From assembly GCA_012520695.1 (NCBI GenBank), contig JAAYNU010000103.1:1-8608 (forward strand): a DNA stretch of 8,608 bases, read 5' to 3'. Position numbers and translations under genes: made by a program. The notes under the pieces were generated by a model that ran no database searches, was not told the DNA's origin, and was given only the letters and a program-made list of their open reading frames with translations. Below, in pieces: positions 1-6,243 of this stretch. Position 1 is the stretch's first letter, and every line of letters begins with the position of its first letter. This stretch comes from Erysipelothrix sp. (GTDB lineage Bacteria; Bacillota_I; Bacilli_A; Erysipelotrichales; Erysipelotrichaceae).

Positions 1-1129
1 AGAAATGATTCAAGAGAAAACTGGCTTAATCATCGATGCCTATTTCTCAGCAACCAAAATACAGTGGATTCTTGATAACGTTGAAGGCGCACGAGAACAA
101 GCCCTTGCCGGAGACCTTATCTTTGGAACGGTTGATACATGGCTCATTTATAATCTCAGCGATAAGAAAGTCCATATTACCGATGTAACCAATGCATCAC
201 GAACTATGCTTTTTAATATTCATACGCTTGAGTGGGATAAAGAACTCCTTGAACTCTTCAATATTCCAGAACAAATACTTCCTTCAGTTAAAAGTAGCAG
301 CGAATGTTACACCACAACAAACATCCAAGGCGTCGACATCCCAATTGCGGGAATCGCAGGAGACCAACAAGCCGCTTTATTCGGACAAACAGCATTCTAT
401 CCCGGAGAAGCAAAAAACACTTACGGTACTGGATGCTTCCTCTTAATGAATACTGGAACGAAAGCTGTGAGATCAAACAACGGTCTTATCACAACCATCG
501 CAATTGGAATCAACGACAGTGTTGAATACGCACTGGAAGGTTCCGTCTTTGTGGCTGGTGCACTTCTTCAGTGGCTTAGAGATGAACTCAAGATTATTGA
601 AAGTGTAGAAGAAACAAGTAATAGAGCGTACAATGCCATTAATAACGCTGGAGTGTATATTGTACCCGCATTTACGGGTCTCGGAGCTCCCTACTGGGAC
701 ATGAGCGCTCGTGGCAGCATCTTAGGACTCACTCGAGGCACAAACCAAGATCACATCGTTCGAGCCGGCCTTGAGGCCATAGCTTACCAAACCTTTGATG
801 TGATTAAAGCAATGGAAAAAGATTCAGGTGAATCACTCTCATCTCTTTTAGTGGATGGTGGTGCAAGTAACAATGATTTCCTCATGCAGTTTCAATCAGA
901 CATACTCAACCTTGAAGTAAAGAGACCCCTCATTAATGAAACCACTGCACTGGGTGCTGCTTATCTAGCGGGACTTGCGACCGGATTCTTTGAGAGTAAG
1001 GAGCAGTTAAAGAACTCACAAAGAAATGAAAGTGCGTGGCAGCCACAAATGGACACCGAAGAAAAAGAACATCTTCTCGCCCGTTGGCACAAGGCAATTC
1101 ACCATACACTAAACTGGCTAGAGGACTAA
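1..1129 (+). CDS. glpK: Glycerol kinase, 5'-truncated by window edge
   Basis: Glycerol kinase phosphorylates glycerol to sn-glycerol 3-phosphate with ATP in the cytoplasm, the entry step of glycerol catabolism. About 375 residues are visible and the reading frame is open to the window edge. Against the usual ~500 residues, roughly the first 125 are missing, so the ATG at position 5 is an internal Met. The FGGY-kinase signatures are intact: [31 protein letters not shown] with the catalytic-base Asp codon at 362-364, NTYGTGC (416-436), [34 protein letters not shown], and [17 protein letters not shown]. The loop before GIAGDQQ (about 293-352) reads [19 protein letters not shown]. It lacks the YHF(F/Y)G segment whose His is phosphorylated by PTS HPr in enterococcal and Bacillus enzymes. 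The gene ends in TAA with no clear terminator before the next promoter. Family assignment is very secure. Confidence 0.97.
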   Translation, partial: EMIQEKTGLIIDAYFSATKIQWILDNVEGAREQALAGDLIFGTVDTWLIYNLSDKKVHITDVTNASRTMLFNIHTLEWDKELLELFNIPEQILPSVKSSSECYTTTNIQGVDIPIAGIAGDQQAALFGQTAFYPGEAKNTYGTGCFLLMNTGTKAVRSNNGLITTIAIGINDSVEYALEGSVFVAGALLQWLRDELKIIESVEETSNRAYNAINNAGVYIVPAFTGLGAPYWDMSARGSILGLTRGTNQDHIVRAGLEAIAYQTFDVIKAMEKDSGESLSSLLVDGGASNNDFLMQFQSDILNLEVKRPLINETTALGAAYLAGLATGFFESKEQLKNSQRNESAWQPQMDTEEKEHLLARWHKAIHHTLNWLED

Positions 1130-1139
1130 GTCATATTCT

Positions 1140-1168
1140 TTGACATCACTCTTTTTAAATAATAGACT
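1140..1168 (+). promoter_or_regulatory. Sigma-A type promoter for the DAACS symporter
   Basis: A perfect -35 box TTGACA (1140-1145) is followed by a 17-bp T/A-rich spacer and a 4/6 -10 box TAGACT (1163-1168). The predicted start lies near 1175, giving a leader of about 50 nt before the ATG at 1225. It sits 10 bp after the glpK stop, so the symporter can be transcribed independently. The call rests on box match and spacing only. Confidence 0.6.
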
Positions 1169-1184
1169 AGTCTTACTGACTATT

Positions 1185-1205
1185 TGCATACCTTTAAAGT
1201 ATGTG
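1185..1205 (+). promoter_or_regulatory. Inverted repeat in the symporter 5' leader
   Basis: CATAC (1187-1191) and GTATG (1199-1203) form an inverted repeat around CTTTAAA. Two flanking G-T pairs would extend it in RNA. With one base (C1192) removed, the DNA is a perfect 16-bp palindrome, CATACTTTAAAGTATG. It lies downstream of the predicted start and 9 bp before the ribosome site AAGGAGA (1214-1220), so it could be a repressor operator or a small leader hairpin. No known regulator motif is recognised. Confidence 0.35.
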
Positions 1206-1224
1206 AATATATTAAGGAGAGATT

Positions 1225-2538
1225 ATGATAGAACCAATATTTACATTAGCACTCAATACGGTCGATTTTAAACCGTTCTTAGCACTTGGACTTACCATCG
1301 TATTTTATATCGCATTATTTTATATGGGGAAAAAAGGCGTTGGATTTGGTACGCGTACCTTACTCGCACTTGTATTAGGATTAATCGTTGGACTTATCTT
1401 TAGGGGAAACACTGATTATGTAGGAGCATTTGGGAGAATCTTTACACGACTCATCTCAGCAATCGTTATTCCGCTCTTATTCTTCAGTATTATGTCCAGT
1501 ATCACTTCCATCAATGATACTAAGAAATTAAAATCATTAGGATCAAAATCAGTCTTCTGGTTATTGATTAACACAGCATTCGCTTCCATGATCACTATTA
1601 TTGTCGCTAATTTCTTGAAAATTGGTAAGGGATTCAACTTAGTACTCCCGGCAGACTACGTACCACGTGAAGTGCCATCCATCGTTGATACCATTATTAA
1701 CTTCTTCCCAAGCAACATCGTACAACACGCCGCAAATAATGAAGTAATTCCATTCATTATCTTCACGGTATTGATGTCAATCGCTTTAGTGAAGTTAAAC
1801 ACACACCGTAAAGAAATTGCAGAACCAATCATCAAGGGTGTTCATTACTTAAACAAACTCGTATTTGAATTCATCAAGCCAATCATCAACTTAACACCAT
1901 ACGCAGTTGTATCCTACATTGCATCCGCAATTACTCGCGATGCAGCTAAAGATATGAGCGCACTGGTACTCGTTGTAGTTGTAGCCTATGTTATTTCACT
2001 ATTCCAAATGTACGTAGTACATGGAACACTGATTTCAATCTTTGCGAAGATGAGCCCAATTAAGTTCTTCAAAGCAATCTGGCCAGCACAAGTTGTTGCC
2101 TTTACATCACAATCAAGTATTGGAACAATTCCAGTAACTGTAAAACAACTTACCGAAGAACTTGATGTCAGCGACAACGTTGCCTCATTTGTTTCCGCAT
2201 TAGGAGCAAACGTAGGAATGCCTGCATGTACTGGTATGTGGCCTGTACTACTCGCAATCTTCAGTATTAACGCACTGAACATTCCTTTTTCAACAGTAGA
2301 CTACATCTTACTTGTATTCTATTCAATCGTAGTTTCATTTGGAACTGCTGGAGTGCCAGGAACTGCAACAATCGCAGCGACAGCAGTACTTGCGGCAGCA
2401 GGACTACCAATCGAAGTAATCATGGTTCTTGCACCTATCTCAAGTCTTGTTGATATGGTCAGAACAGCAACAAACGTAACCGGAGCAGCAACAGCAGCAA
2501 CGATCGTTGATTATCGAGAAAGTAAATCAGTAATTTAA
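1225..2538 (+). CDS. Dicarboxylate/amino acid:cation symporter (DAACS), possibly cystine-type
   Basis: This 437-residue, strongly hydrophobic protein has the length and layout of the glutamate/aspartate-cystine symporter family: eight membrane helices plus two re-entrant hairpins. Visible landmarks are the PSNIVQHAANNEVIPFIIF stretch (about 162-180), the hairpin-1 serine motif TSQSSIGTIPVT (294-305), a helix-7 segment LGANVGMPACTG (about 326-337), a hairpin-2 segment FGTAGVPGTATIAA, and the helix-8 signature VDMVRTATNVTG (409-420). Helix 8 keeps Asp410, Arg413, Thr414 and Asn417, which match substrate- and cation-binding positions D394, R397, T398 and N401 of GltPh. The NMDGT motif of the glutamate branch is replaced by GMPACT, and the GltPh Asp405 equivalent is Ala421. 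That pattern resembles the TcyP/YdjN cystine branch more than GltP, so cystine or a related substrate is a guess. The start is supported by AAGGAGA 4 nt upstream. Confidence 0.88.
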   Translation: MIEPIFTLALNTVDFKPFLALGLTIVFYIALFYMGKKGVGFGTRTLLALVLGLIVGLIFRGNTDYVGAFGRIFTRLISAIVIPLLFFSIMSSITSINDTKKLKSLGSKSVFWLLINTAFASMITIIVANFLKIGKGFNLVLPADYVPREVPSIVDTIINFFPSNIVQHAANNEVIPFIIFTVLMSIALVKLNTHRKEIAEPIIKGVHYLNKLVFEFIKPIINLTPYAVVSYIASAITRDAAKDMSALVLVVVVAYVISLFQMYVVHGTLISIFAKMSPIKFFKAIWPAQVVAFTSQSSIGTIPVTVKQLTEELDVSDNVASFVSALGANVGMPACTGMWPVLLAIFSINALNIPFSTVDYILLVFYSIVVSFGTAGVPGTATIAATAVLAAAGLPIEVIMVLAPISSLVDMVRTATNVTGAATAATIVDYRESKSVI

Positions 2539-2552
2539 ATATTTAATTTAAT

Positions 2553-2592
2553 GGATTAATTTCTGTATTGTACAGAAATTAATCCTTTTTTT
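2553..2592 (+). terminator. Strong intrinsic terminator after the symporter
   Basis: A perfect 14-bp stem (2553-2566 with 2572-2585, GGATTAATTTCTGT and its complement) closes a 5-nt ATTGT loop. Seven Ts follow at 2586-2592. It starts 14 bp past the TAA stop and isolates the symporter from lrgAB. On the other strand there is no comparable T-run, so it acts for the plus strand. Confidence 0.95.
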
Positions 2593-2615
2593 ATGGTGTG
2601 TACTTTCAGTTCATA

Positions 2616-2644
2616 GGGACATTTGTATTTATCCGTGATAGAAT
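2616..2644 (+). promoter_or_regulatory. Candidate promoter for lrgAB
   Basis: A -10-like TAGAAT (2639-2644, 5/6) has a 4/6 -35-like GGGACA (2616-2621) 17 bp upstream. The terminator just before it means lrgA needs its own promoter. The predicted start would leave a leader of only about 13 nt, barely containing the ribosome site, so the exact boxes are uncertain. A weak -35 would fit an activated promoter, but that is inference. Confidence 0.35.
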
Positions 2645-2663
2645 AATCCAAGAGGTGGAGCAC

Positions 2664-3008
2664 ATGAACATACTGACACAAATACTCATCATATTCGGAT
2701 TTACTTTTCTAGGAGATTCAATCCAAGCATTTCTCAATATCCCTGTTCCCGGGAGCATTATTGGATTGATATTATTATTCGCATGCCTTCAGTTCAAGAT
2801 TATTAAATTGAAGCAAGTTGAAGCCGTAGGAACATGGCTTAAGAATAATATGGCCTTTCTCTTTGTACCCATAACTGTAGGAATCATGGTACACTTTGAA
2901 CTCTTACAACTCCACTGGGTTAACTTAGTGATCGTGATGGTCATATCCACAGTGATTACCTACTTAGCGACTGCCTATGCAGCGAACTGGAGCCAAGACC
3001 ATGAATAG
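2664..3008 (+). CDS. lrgA: LrgA/CidA-family holin-like membrane protein
   Basis: A 114-residue integral membrane protein with about four hydrophobic helices, the normal size for LrgA/CidA. The family signatures are clear: a first helix running into IPVPGSIIGLILLF (26-39), a short charged loop IKLKQVEAVGTWLKNN, then FLFVPITVGIM (65-75) and a last helix near 84-105. LrgA/CidA proteins modulate murein hydrolase activity and cell lysis, and later work links them to pyruvate and small-metabolite transport. The sequence does not separate LrgA from CidA. I chose ATG 2664 over an upstream in-frame GTG at 2598, because AGGTGGAG (2653-2660) sits just ahead and the upstream extension is not membrane-like. 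The gene overlaps the next by 8 nt, so the two are translated together. No LytSR-type regulator is visible. Confidence 0.9.
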   Translation: MNILTQILIIFGFTFLGDSIQAFLNIPVPGSIIGLILLFACLQFKIIKLKQVEAVGTWLKNNMAFLFVPITVGIMVHFELLQLHWVNLVIVMVISTVITYLATAYAANWSQDHE

Positions 3009-3693
3009 TCCACTCTTCAGTATTTGCCTAACACTCGCCGTTTATTCACTCTGTGTGAAACTCCAAGAAAAACTAAGATCACCCCTACTTAATCCACTCT
3101 TAATTTCAAGCATCACAATTATCTTCATCTTACTCTTCTTTAAGATTCCTTATGAATCCTTTAAAGTCGGAGGAGACTTTGTGACCCTACTCATTGCTCC
3201 CGCAACTGTTTCACTTGCCATCCCTTTATACAAAAATAAAGAACAGCTTTTGAAACATAAAAAAGTGATCATCATCTCGATCATCACTGGCGTTATTGCC
3301 CACGCAATAAGTATTGGTGCTTTATCGCTTCTACTCAACCTTGATTCAAACATCATCGCAAGCCTCGTACCAAAATCCGTTACAACAGCAATTGCCCAGG
3401 ACGTATCCGCAAACATTGGTGGCATCCCGATTATTACGATTTGTGTTGTGATTGTTACGGGGATCTTAGGATCAGCCCTATCACCGATTCTTGTGAAAGT
3501 GTTTAAACTCGATAATGATATTTCAATTGGTCTCGCTCTTGGTACATCAGCCCATGCGGTAGGAACATCCAAAGCAATCGAAACCAATGACATCCAAGGA
3601 ACCATGGCAAGTCTTGCCCTAATCTTTACCGGGATCTTGACCGTCATCACTGCTCCCTTAACATTCAAATTAATTGAACTGTTGATGAAATAA
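3001..3693 (+). CDS. lrgB: LrgB/CidB-family membrane protein
   Basis: A 230-residue polytopic membrane protein, the usual length for LrgB/CidB/YohK. Typical motifs are NPLLIS near the N-terminus, LLIAPATVSLAIPLYKNKE (about 63-80), VPKSVTTAIAQDVSANIGG (123-141), and the hallmark GTSAHAVGTSKA (181-192). It is the obligate partner of LrgA in a two-gene operon affecting autolysis and possibly pyruvate-type metabolite flux across the membrane. The start at ATG 3001 overlaps the end of lrgA by 8 nt and has GGAG at 2989-2992. An earlier in-frame ATG at 2977 lacks a good ribosome site and would add only a polar extension. The gene ends at a TAA 17 bp from the convergent phosphoesterase stop. Family assignment is firm, while the physiological substrate is not readable. 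Confidence 0.93.
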   Translation: MNSPLFSICLTLAVYSLCVKLQEKLRSPLLNPLLISSITIIFILLFFKIPYESFKVGGDFVTLLIAPATVSLAIPLYKNKEQLLKHKKVIIISIITGVIAHAISIGALSLLLNLDSNIIASLVPKSVTTAIAQDVSANIGGIPIITICVVIVTGILGSALSPILVKVFKLDNDISIGLALGTSAHAVGTSKAIETNDIQGTMASLALIFTGILTVITAPLTFKLIELLMK

Positions 3694-3712
3694 AAAAAGT
3701 GCCGGAGCACTT
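3688..3712 (-). terminator. Terminator in the convergent gap, mainly minus strand
   Basis: AAGTGC (3697-3702) and GCACTT (3707-3712) pair around the 4-nt loop CGGA. Read on the minus strand, the stem is followed by TTTTTATTT, a good intrinsic terminator for the phosphoesterase operon. Two bases of that operon's TAA stop lie inside the stem. Read on the plus strand after lrgB, the stem is followed only by AGAAATC, so plus-strand termination here would be weak. Confidence 0.8.
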
Positions 3713-4478
3713 AGAAATCAATACACACAATTTCAGGACGAACAAAGAAACGAATGGGAAGAAATCCAACATACCCACCCAAACCTGAACTGATATAGAT
3801 TTTACTTTGCTCTACGGACTTTAAGCCGTGGAGGAATTTTTGTTTATAACGCGAATTGGTAATCGGAGAATACAAACCAAAGAAATTAATTTGACCACCA
3901 TGAAGATGACCCGATAACATGATGTCAGCTTGTATCTTATGATCAACGATAAAGTCCGGTGAGTGCGATACAACAATGGTATACAATTCATCATTAAATT
4001 CAAAATTATTGCTGCGTTCTACACAAGTATTATCATATCCAACAATCTGAATGCCATTGAATAATACGGCTTCATTTCTTAAAACTGTAACACCTAATTT
4101 ATCGAACTCACTCAAGACCAGTTTCAAATCACAAGCGTCATGATTTCCTAATACTGAAATCATCGGTGCATCAAACTGGGCAAGATACTGAAATACTAGA
4201 TGATTATATTTGTTCTTTTTATGAATGATGTCCCCACCCAAAATAACTAAGTCCGGTTTTAAATGATTTACCTTTTTAATTAAGCATTTCATGGCGTGAT
4301 GTCTGAATCCGACTAATTTATGATCGTACTGAAAGTCTGTTAAAAAAACAACGCGCATTCCATTGACAGAATGCGCTTGTTTACTAAAATCATGGGCATT
4401 GAGTCTTACGACCTTAAACCATTGATACTCAAATAAGGCATACGCTAAGCACAGCAATAGAAATACTACTGCGAACAT
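3711..4478 (-). CDS. Membrane-anchored calcineurin-like metallophosphoesterase (YkuE/YaeI type)
   Basis: A 255-residue protein with an N-terminal hydrophobic anchor (about 2-21) and a metallophosphoesterase domain from about 41 to the end. Metal-site motifs appear in order: TDFQYD (47-52), GGDIIH (81-86), GNHD (111-114), SHSPD (171-175) and GHLHGGQ (190-196). The first motif is normally D-x-H, and here it is D48-F-Q50, so one metal ligand is changed from His to Gln. The layout matches the YkuE/YaeI group, often described as lipid-headgroup or UDP-diacylglucosamine phosphohydrolases, but the substrate cannot be read from sequence. The ATG overlaps the upstream stop by 1 nt (TAATG), with GAGG 9 nt before it at 4488-4491. 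It is therefore the last gene of the coaX/S-component operon and runs into the shared hairpin at about 3700. The fold assignment is firm. Confidence 0.9.
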   Translation of the reverse strand: MFAVVFLLLCLAYALFEYQWFKVVRLNAHDFSKQAHSVNGMRVVFLTDFQYDHKLVGFRHHAMKCLIKKVNHLKPDLVILGGDIIHKKNKYNHLVFQYLAQFDAPMISVLGNHDACDLKLVLSEFDKLGVTVLRNEAVLFNGIQIVGYDNTCVERSNNFEFNDELYTIVVSHSPDFIVDHKIQADIMLSGHLHGGQINFFGLYSPITNSRYKQKFLHGLKSVEQSKIYISSGLGGYVGFLPIRFFVRPEIVCIDF

Positions 4479-5083
4479 TACGCATTGCCTCGATTCAATC
4501 GTCTCAAGACATTTGTAACAGGTAAAGCTATTAATACAGCCACAATAATTTCAAACAAAGTATTCGAAACAAGGATTCCCAAGAAGAATGCAAAGATACC
4601 CGAAACACCCAGTGATGGGTTCTTCATGATTTCCGCAATGGCTGCTTGAATCGTTGCATTTCCAAGTGTCGCAATAAATAATGCACCTAAGACTAAAACA
4701 GAATGAATCGCAGTGGAAAGAATTGCGGTAGTCACATCATTTAAAACTTGATTCTTACTTACTTTATTCATGAATCCAGAAATCAAACCAATTGAAACAC
4801 CAAACAGTAATCTCGGTAATACAGAAACTAGTGGATTAATAAACAATGGATCTAATAATAAAGTTCCGCGCGTTAGTGCTATAAACAATGTCGCAACACC
4901 AAACGCTAATGCATTAATAATCGCTGATTTATAACCCAATACCAATCCCGCAATAATGACTGGAATATGTAAGACTGTGATTGAAATGAGTCCAATTTGA
5001 ATAATCCCAAATTGAGGCACGATTGCCATCACAACAGTTACCGCTATAAACATCGCATTTAATGTTAGTTCACGTGTTTTCAT
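4478..5083 (-). CDS. ECF transporter S component, probably pantothenate (PanT-like)
   Basis: A 201-residue, six-helix hydrophobic protein, the normal size of a substrate-binding S component of energy-coupling factor transporters. Helix 1 carries the AxxxA pattern AMFIA (10-14) used to dock the EcfT subunit. Further family features are VLHIPVIIAGLVLGYKSAIINALAFG as two adjoining segments (38-62), and a loop with TRGTLLLDPLFINP leading to LVSVLPRLLFG (about 71-95). The shared EcfA/EcfA'/EcfT module is not in this window and would be encoded elsewhere. Its start overlaps the coaX stop in an ATGA arrangement, so the two are translationally coupled. Physical coupling to a pantothenate kinase makes pantothenate the most likely vitamin. 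That specificity is inferred from context, because S-component sequences alone do not fix it. Confidence 0.88.
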   Translation of the reverse strand: MKTRELTLNAMFIAVTVVMAIVPQFGIIQIGLISITVLHIPVIIAGLVLGYKSAIINALAFGVATLFIALTRGTLLLDPLFINPLVSVLPRLLFGVSIGLISGFMNKVSKNQVLNDVTTAILSTAIHSVLVLGALFIATLGNATIQAAIAEIMKNPSLGVSGIFAFFLGILVSNTLFEIIVAVLIALPVTNVLRRLNRGNA

Positions 5084-5829
5084 TTCTTCAACAACCTCTC
5101 TTTATAAATGGTATGAAGGCCATCATTTAATAAGGTATCATCGTAAATAAAGTCCGGAAGATAATCCTTAATTAAACGAGCATACCCGCCTGTTAATATT
5201 TTAACACACTTGATTCCTCTCTCACGCTCCATGCGCTCAGCGATACCCTCAATTTGCGCAATCAGGCCGTACATAATACCCGCCTGGATTGCACCAATTG
5301 TGCTATCACCCACAACTTTTTCGGGAACCTGTAAACCAACCTCCGGTAAATGAGGGATGAATTCAGTAAGACTTCGAACCGACGTTCCAAGGCCCGGTAA
5401 AATTACCCCACCCATAAAACGACGCCCCGTTTCAGTCAGCGTTAGTTTAGTCGCACTACCAATATCCGCAACAATCAGTGGCGCATCGTATTTCGTAGAA
5501 GCACCGATTGAAGTCGCAATAAAATCAGCCCCTATTTCCAAGGGATTATCTAGGAATATCTCAAGACCCTGAATGGACTCACCACTTAAAATGCTGGGTT
5601 CAATAGAGAACGCATCAAGACAGGCCTCAGTAATCACATCGAGTACAACAGGCACTACACAGGATATAATAATCGCATCGATTGCATGTTTTAGGCCAGT
5701 TAAATTATCTTTGTAATAAGACCCAAAATCTTTCTTTAAGGTAATTAATCGTTTCTCAAAAACGACCGTATCCTCATCATATATTATTAGAACCGTATTC
5801 GAATTACCAACATCAATTGTTAAAAGCAT
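5080..5829 (-). CDS. coaX: Type III pantothenate kinase (CoaX), divergent
   Basis: A 249-residue cytoplasmic enzyme of the ASKHA fold that phosphorylates pantothenate, the first step of CoA synthesis. The start LLTIDVGNSNT holds the phosphate loop and Asp6. Also present are IIISCVVP (53-60), DNPLEIGAD (94-102) with the catalytic Asp102, ADIGSAT (121-127), FMGGVILPGL (138-147), IGAIQAGIMYG (178-188) and ILTGGYARLI (211-220). Several residues differ from the family norm: GADR is GADF (Phe103), the Tyr before DNP is Leu93, and DFGTATT is DIGSATK. I chose ATG 5829 because GAGGTGAG (5833-5840) sits 3 nt upstream and family proteins begin at LLxIDxGN. A longer in-frame version from 5880 would read through the promoter region. 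The gene heads the operon with the S component and phosphoesterase, with an ATGA overlap downstream. Confidence 0.9.
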   Translation of the reverse strand: MLLTIDVGNSNTVLIIYDEDTVVFEKRLITLKKDFGSYYKDNLTGLKHAIDAIIISCVVPVVLDVITEACLDAFSIEPSILSGESIQGLEIFLDNPLEIGADFIATSIGASTKYDAPLIVADIGSATKLTLTETGRRFMGGVILPGLGTSVRSLTEFIPHLPEVGLQVPEKVVGDSTIGAIQAGIMYGLIAQIEGIAERMERERGIKCVKILTGGYARLIKDYLPDFIYDDTLLNDGLHTIYKERLLKK

Positions 5830-5850
5830 GATCTCACCTCTAGTGCCTTT

Positions 5851-5879
5851 AGAATACACTATTAAGACCAAAATTTCCA
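5851..5879 (-). promoter_or_regulatory. Candidate promoter for the coaX operon
   Basis: On the minus strand TGGAAA (5874-5879, 4/6 to TTGACA) and TATTCT (5851-5856, 4/6 to TATAAT) are separated by exactly 17 bp. They sit between the pilus-operon terminator and the coaX ribosome site, where a promoter is required. Box quality is modest, so the position is plausible but not certain. No operator or riboswitch fold fits in the 78-bp gap. Confidence 0.4.
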
Positions 5880-5891
5880 CCCAGAACCATC

Positions 5892-5922
5892 AAAAAGGAG
5901 ATGCGCCCTAGAGCCCATCCCC
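5892..5922 (-). terminator. Intrinsic terminator of the Tad operon, overlapping the last gene
   Basis: On the minus strand GGGGATGGGC (5922-5913) pairs with GCGCATCTCC (5906-5897), with one G-T wobble and one mismatch, around the loop TCTAGG. TTTTT follows (5896-5892). The left arm lies inside the final codons of the TadE-like gene and its TAG stop is in the loop. The stem is GC-rich and separates the pilus genes from coaX. Confidence 0.85.
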
Positions 5923-6243
5923 ACCTACACTACTCATTCCCTTGATTTGAAATCGACGAGAAAAATTCAATATATTCAAACGAACTTCAAAATCAACTTT
6001 AACCATTAAACGATTGTTGTGATACGACGAAACATAGACACAGGAGTCACATTGCTTCGACTGCGCCATTATTCGTTTTACCTCAACACTATCACCCTCA
6101 TGATTATCAATCAGAGCAACCACCTCATCACGATAAGCATGAGCATCGTGAATCATGCGCGTCACCCCAATGAAACTAAAAAGTAATAGCACTGAGAACA
6201 TCACAAGCACCATAACTATAAAGTACTCAACGGCGCCCTTCAT
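5908..6243 (-). CDS. TadE-like minor pseudopilin
   Basis: A 111-residue protein with a near-absent leader: MKG is followed at once by AVEYFIVMV and a hydrophobic stem to about residue 27. The AVEYFIVM start resembles the AVEFALV core of TadE/TadF-type pseudopilins, placing the family Gly-like cleavage point at residue 3. The exposed part (28-111) is charged, carries a CDSC motif (Cys65, Cys68), and ends in a beta-rich stretch VKVDFEVRLNIL and IKGMSSVGGDGL, as in small Firmicutes Tad pseudopilins. Assignment rests on this stem plus its place after tadC and the small pilin, and overall similarity is weak. It overlaps the preceding gene by 4 nt (ATGA) with no strong ribosome site, so coupled translation is likely. 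The operon terminator begins within its last codons. It could instead be a Firmicutes-specific pilus component of unnamed family. Confidence 0.6.
   Translation of the reverse strand: MKGAVEYFIVMVLVMFSVLLLFSFIGVTRMIHDAHAYRDEVVALIDNHEGDSVEVKRIMAQSKQCDSCVYVSSYHNNRLMVKVDFEVRLNILNFSRRFQIKGMSSVGGDGL

Noticed and set aside
1168..1184. TAGTC/GACTA hairpin as a glpK terminator
   Set aside because: The stem is only 5 bp and is followed by TTTG rather than a T-run. It overlaps the predicted transcription start of the next gene.
1986..2282. 98-codon open frame opposite the symporter
   Set aside because: It is the complement of conserved DAACS helices, with no domain or ribosome site of its own.
2598..2663. 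GTG-initiated 22-residue N-terminal extension of lrgA
   Set aside because: It has no ribosome site, lies across the candidate promoter, and is unlike LrgA N-termini. ATG 2664 has AGGTGGAG just upstream.
3150..3710. Long 186-codon open frame opposite lrgB
   Set aside because: It mirrors lrgB on the other strand, has no recognisable domain or ribosome site, and lrgB has full family motifs.
5830..5880. 17-residue extension of coaX from an upstream in-frame start
   Set aside because: CoaX proteins start directly at the LLxIDxGN strand. The extension overlaps the ribosome site and candidate -10 box.
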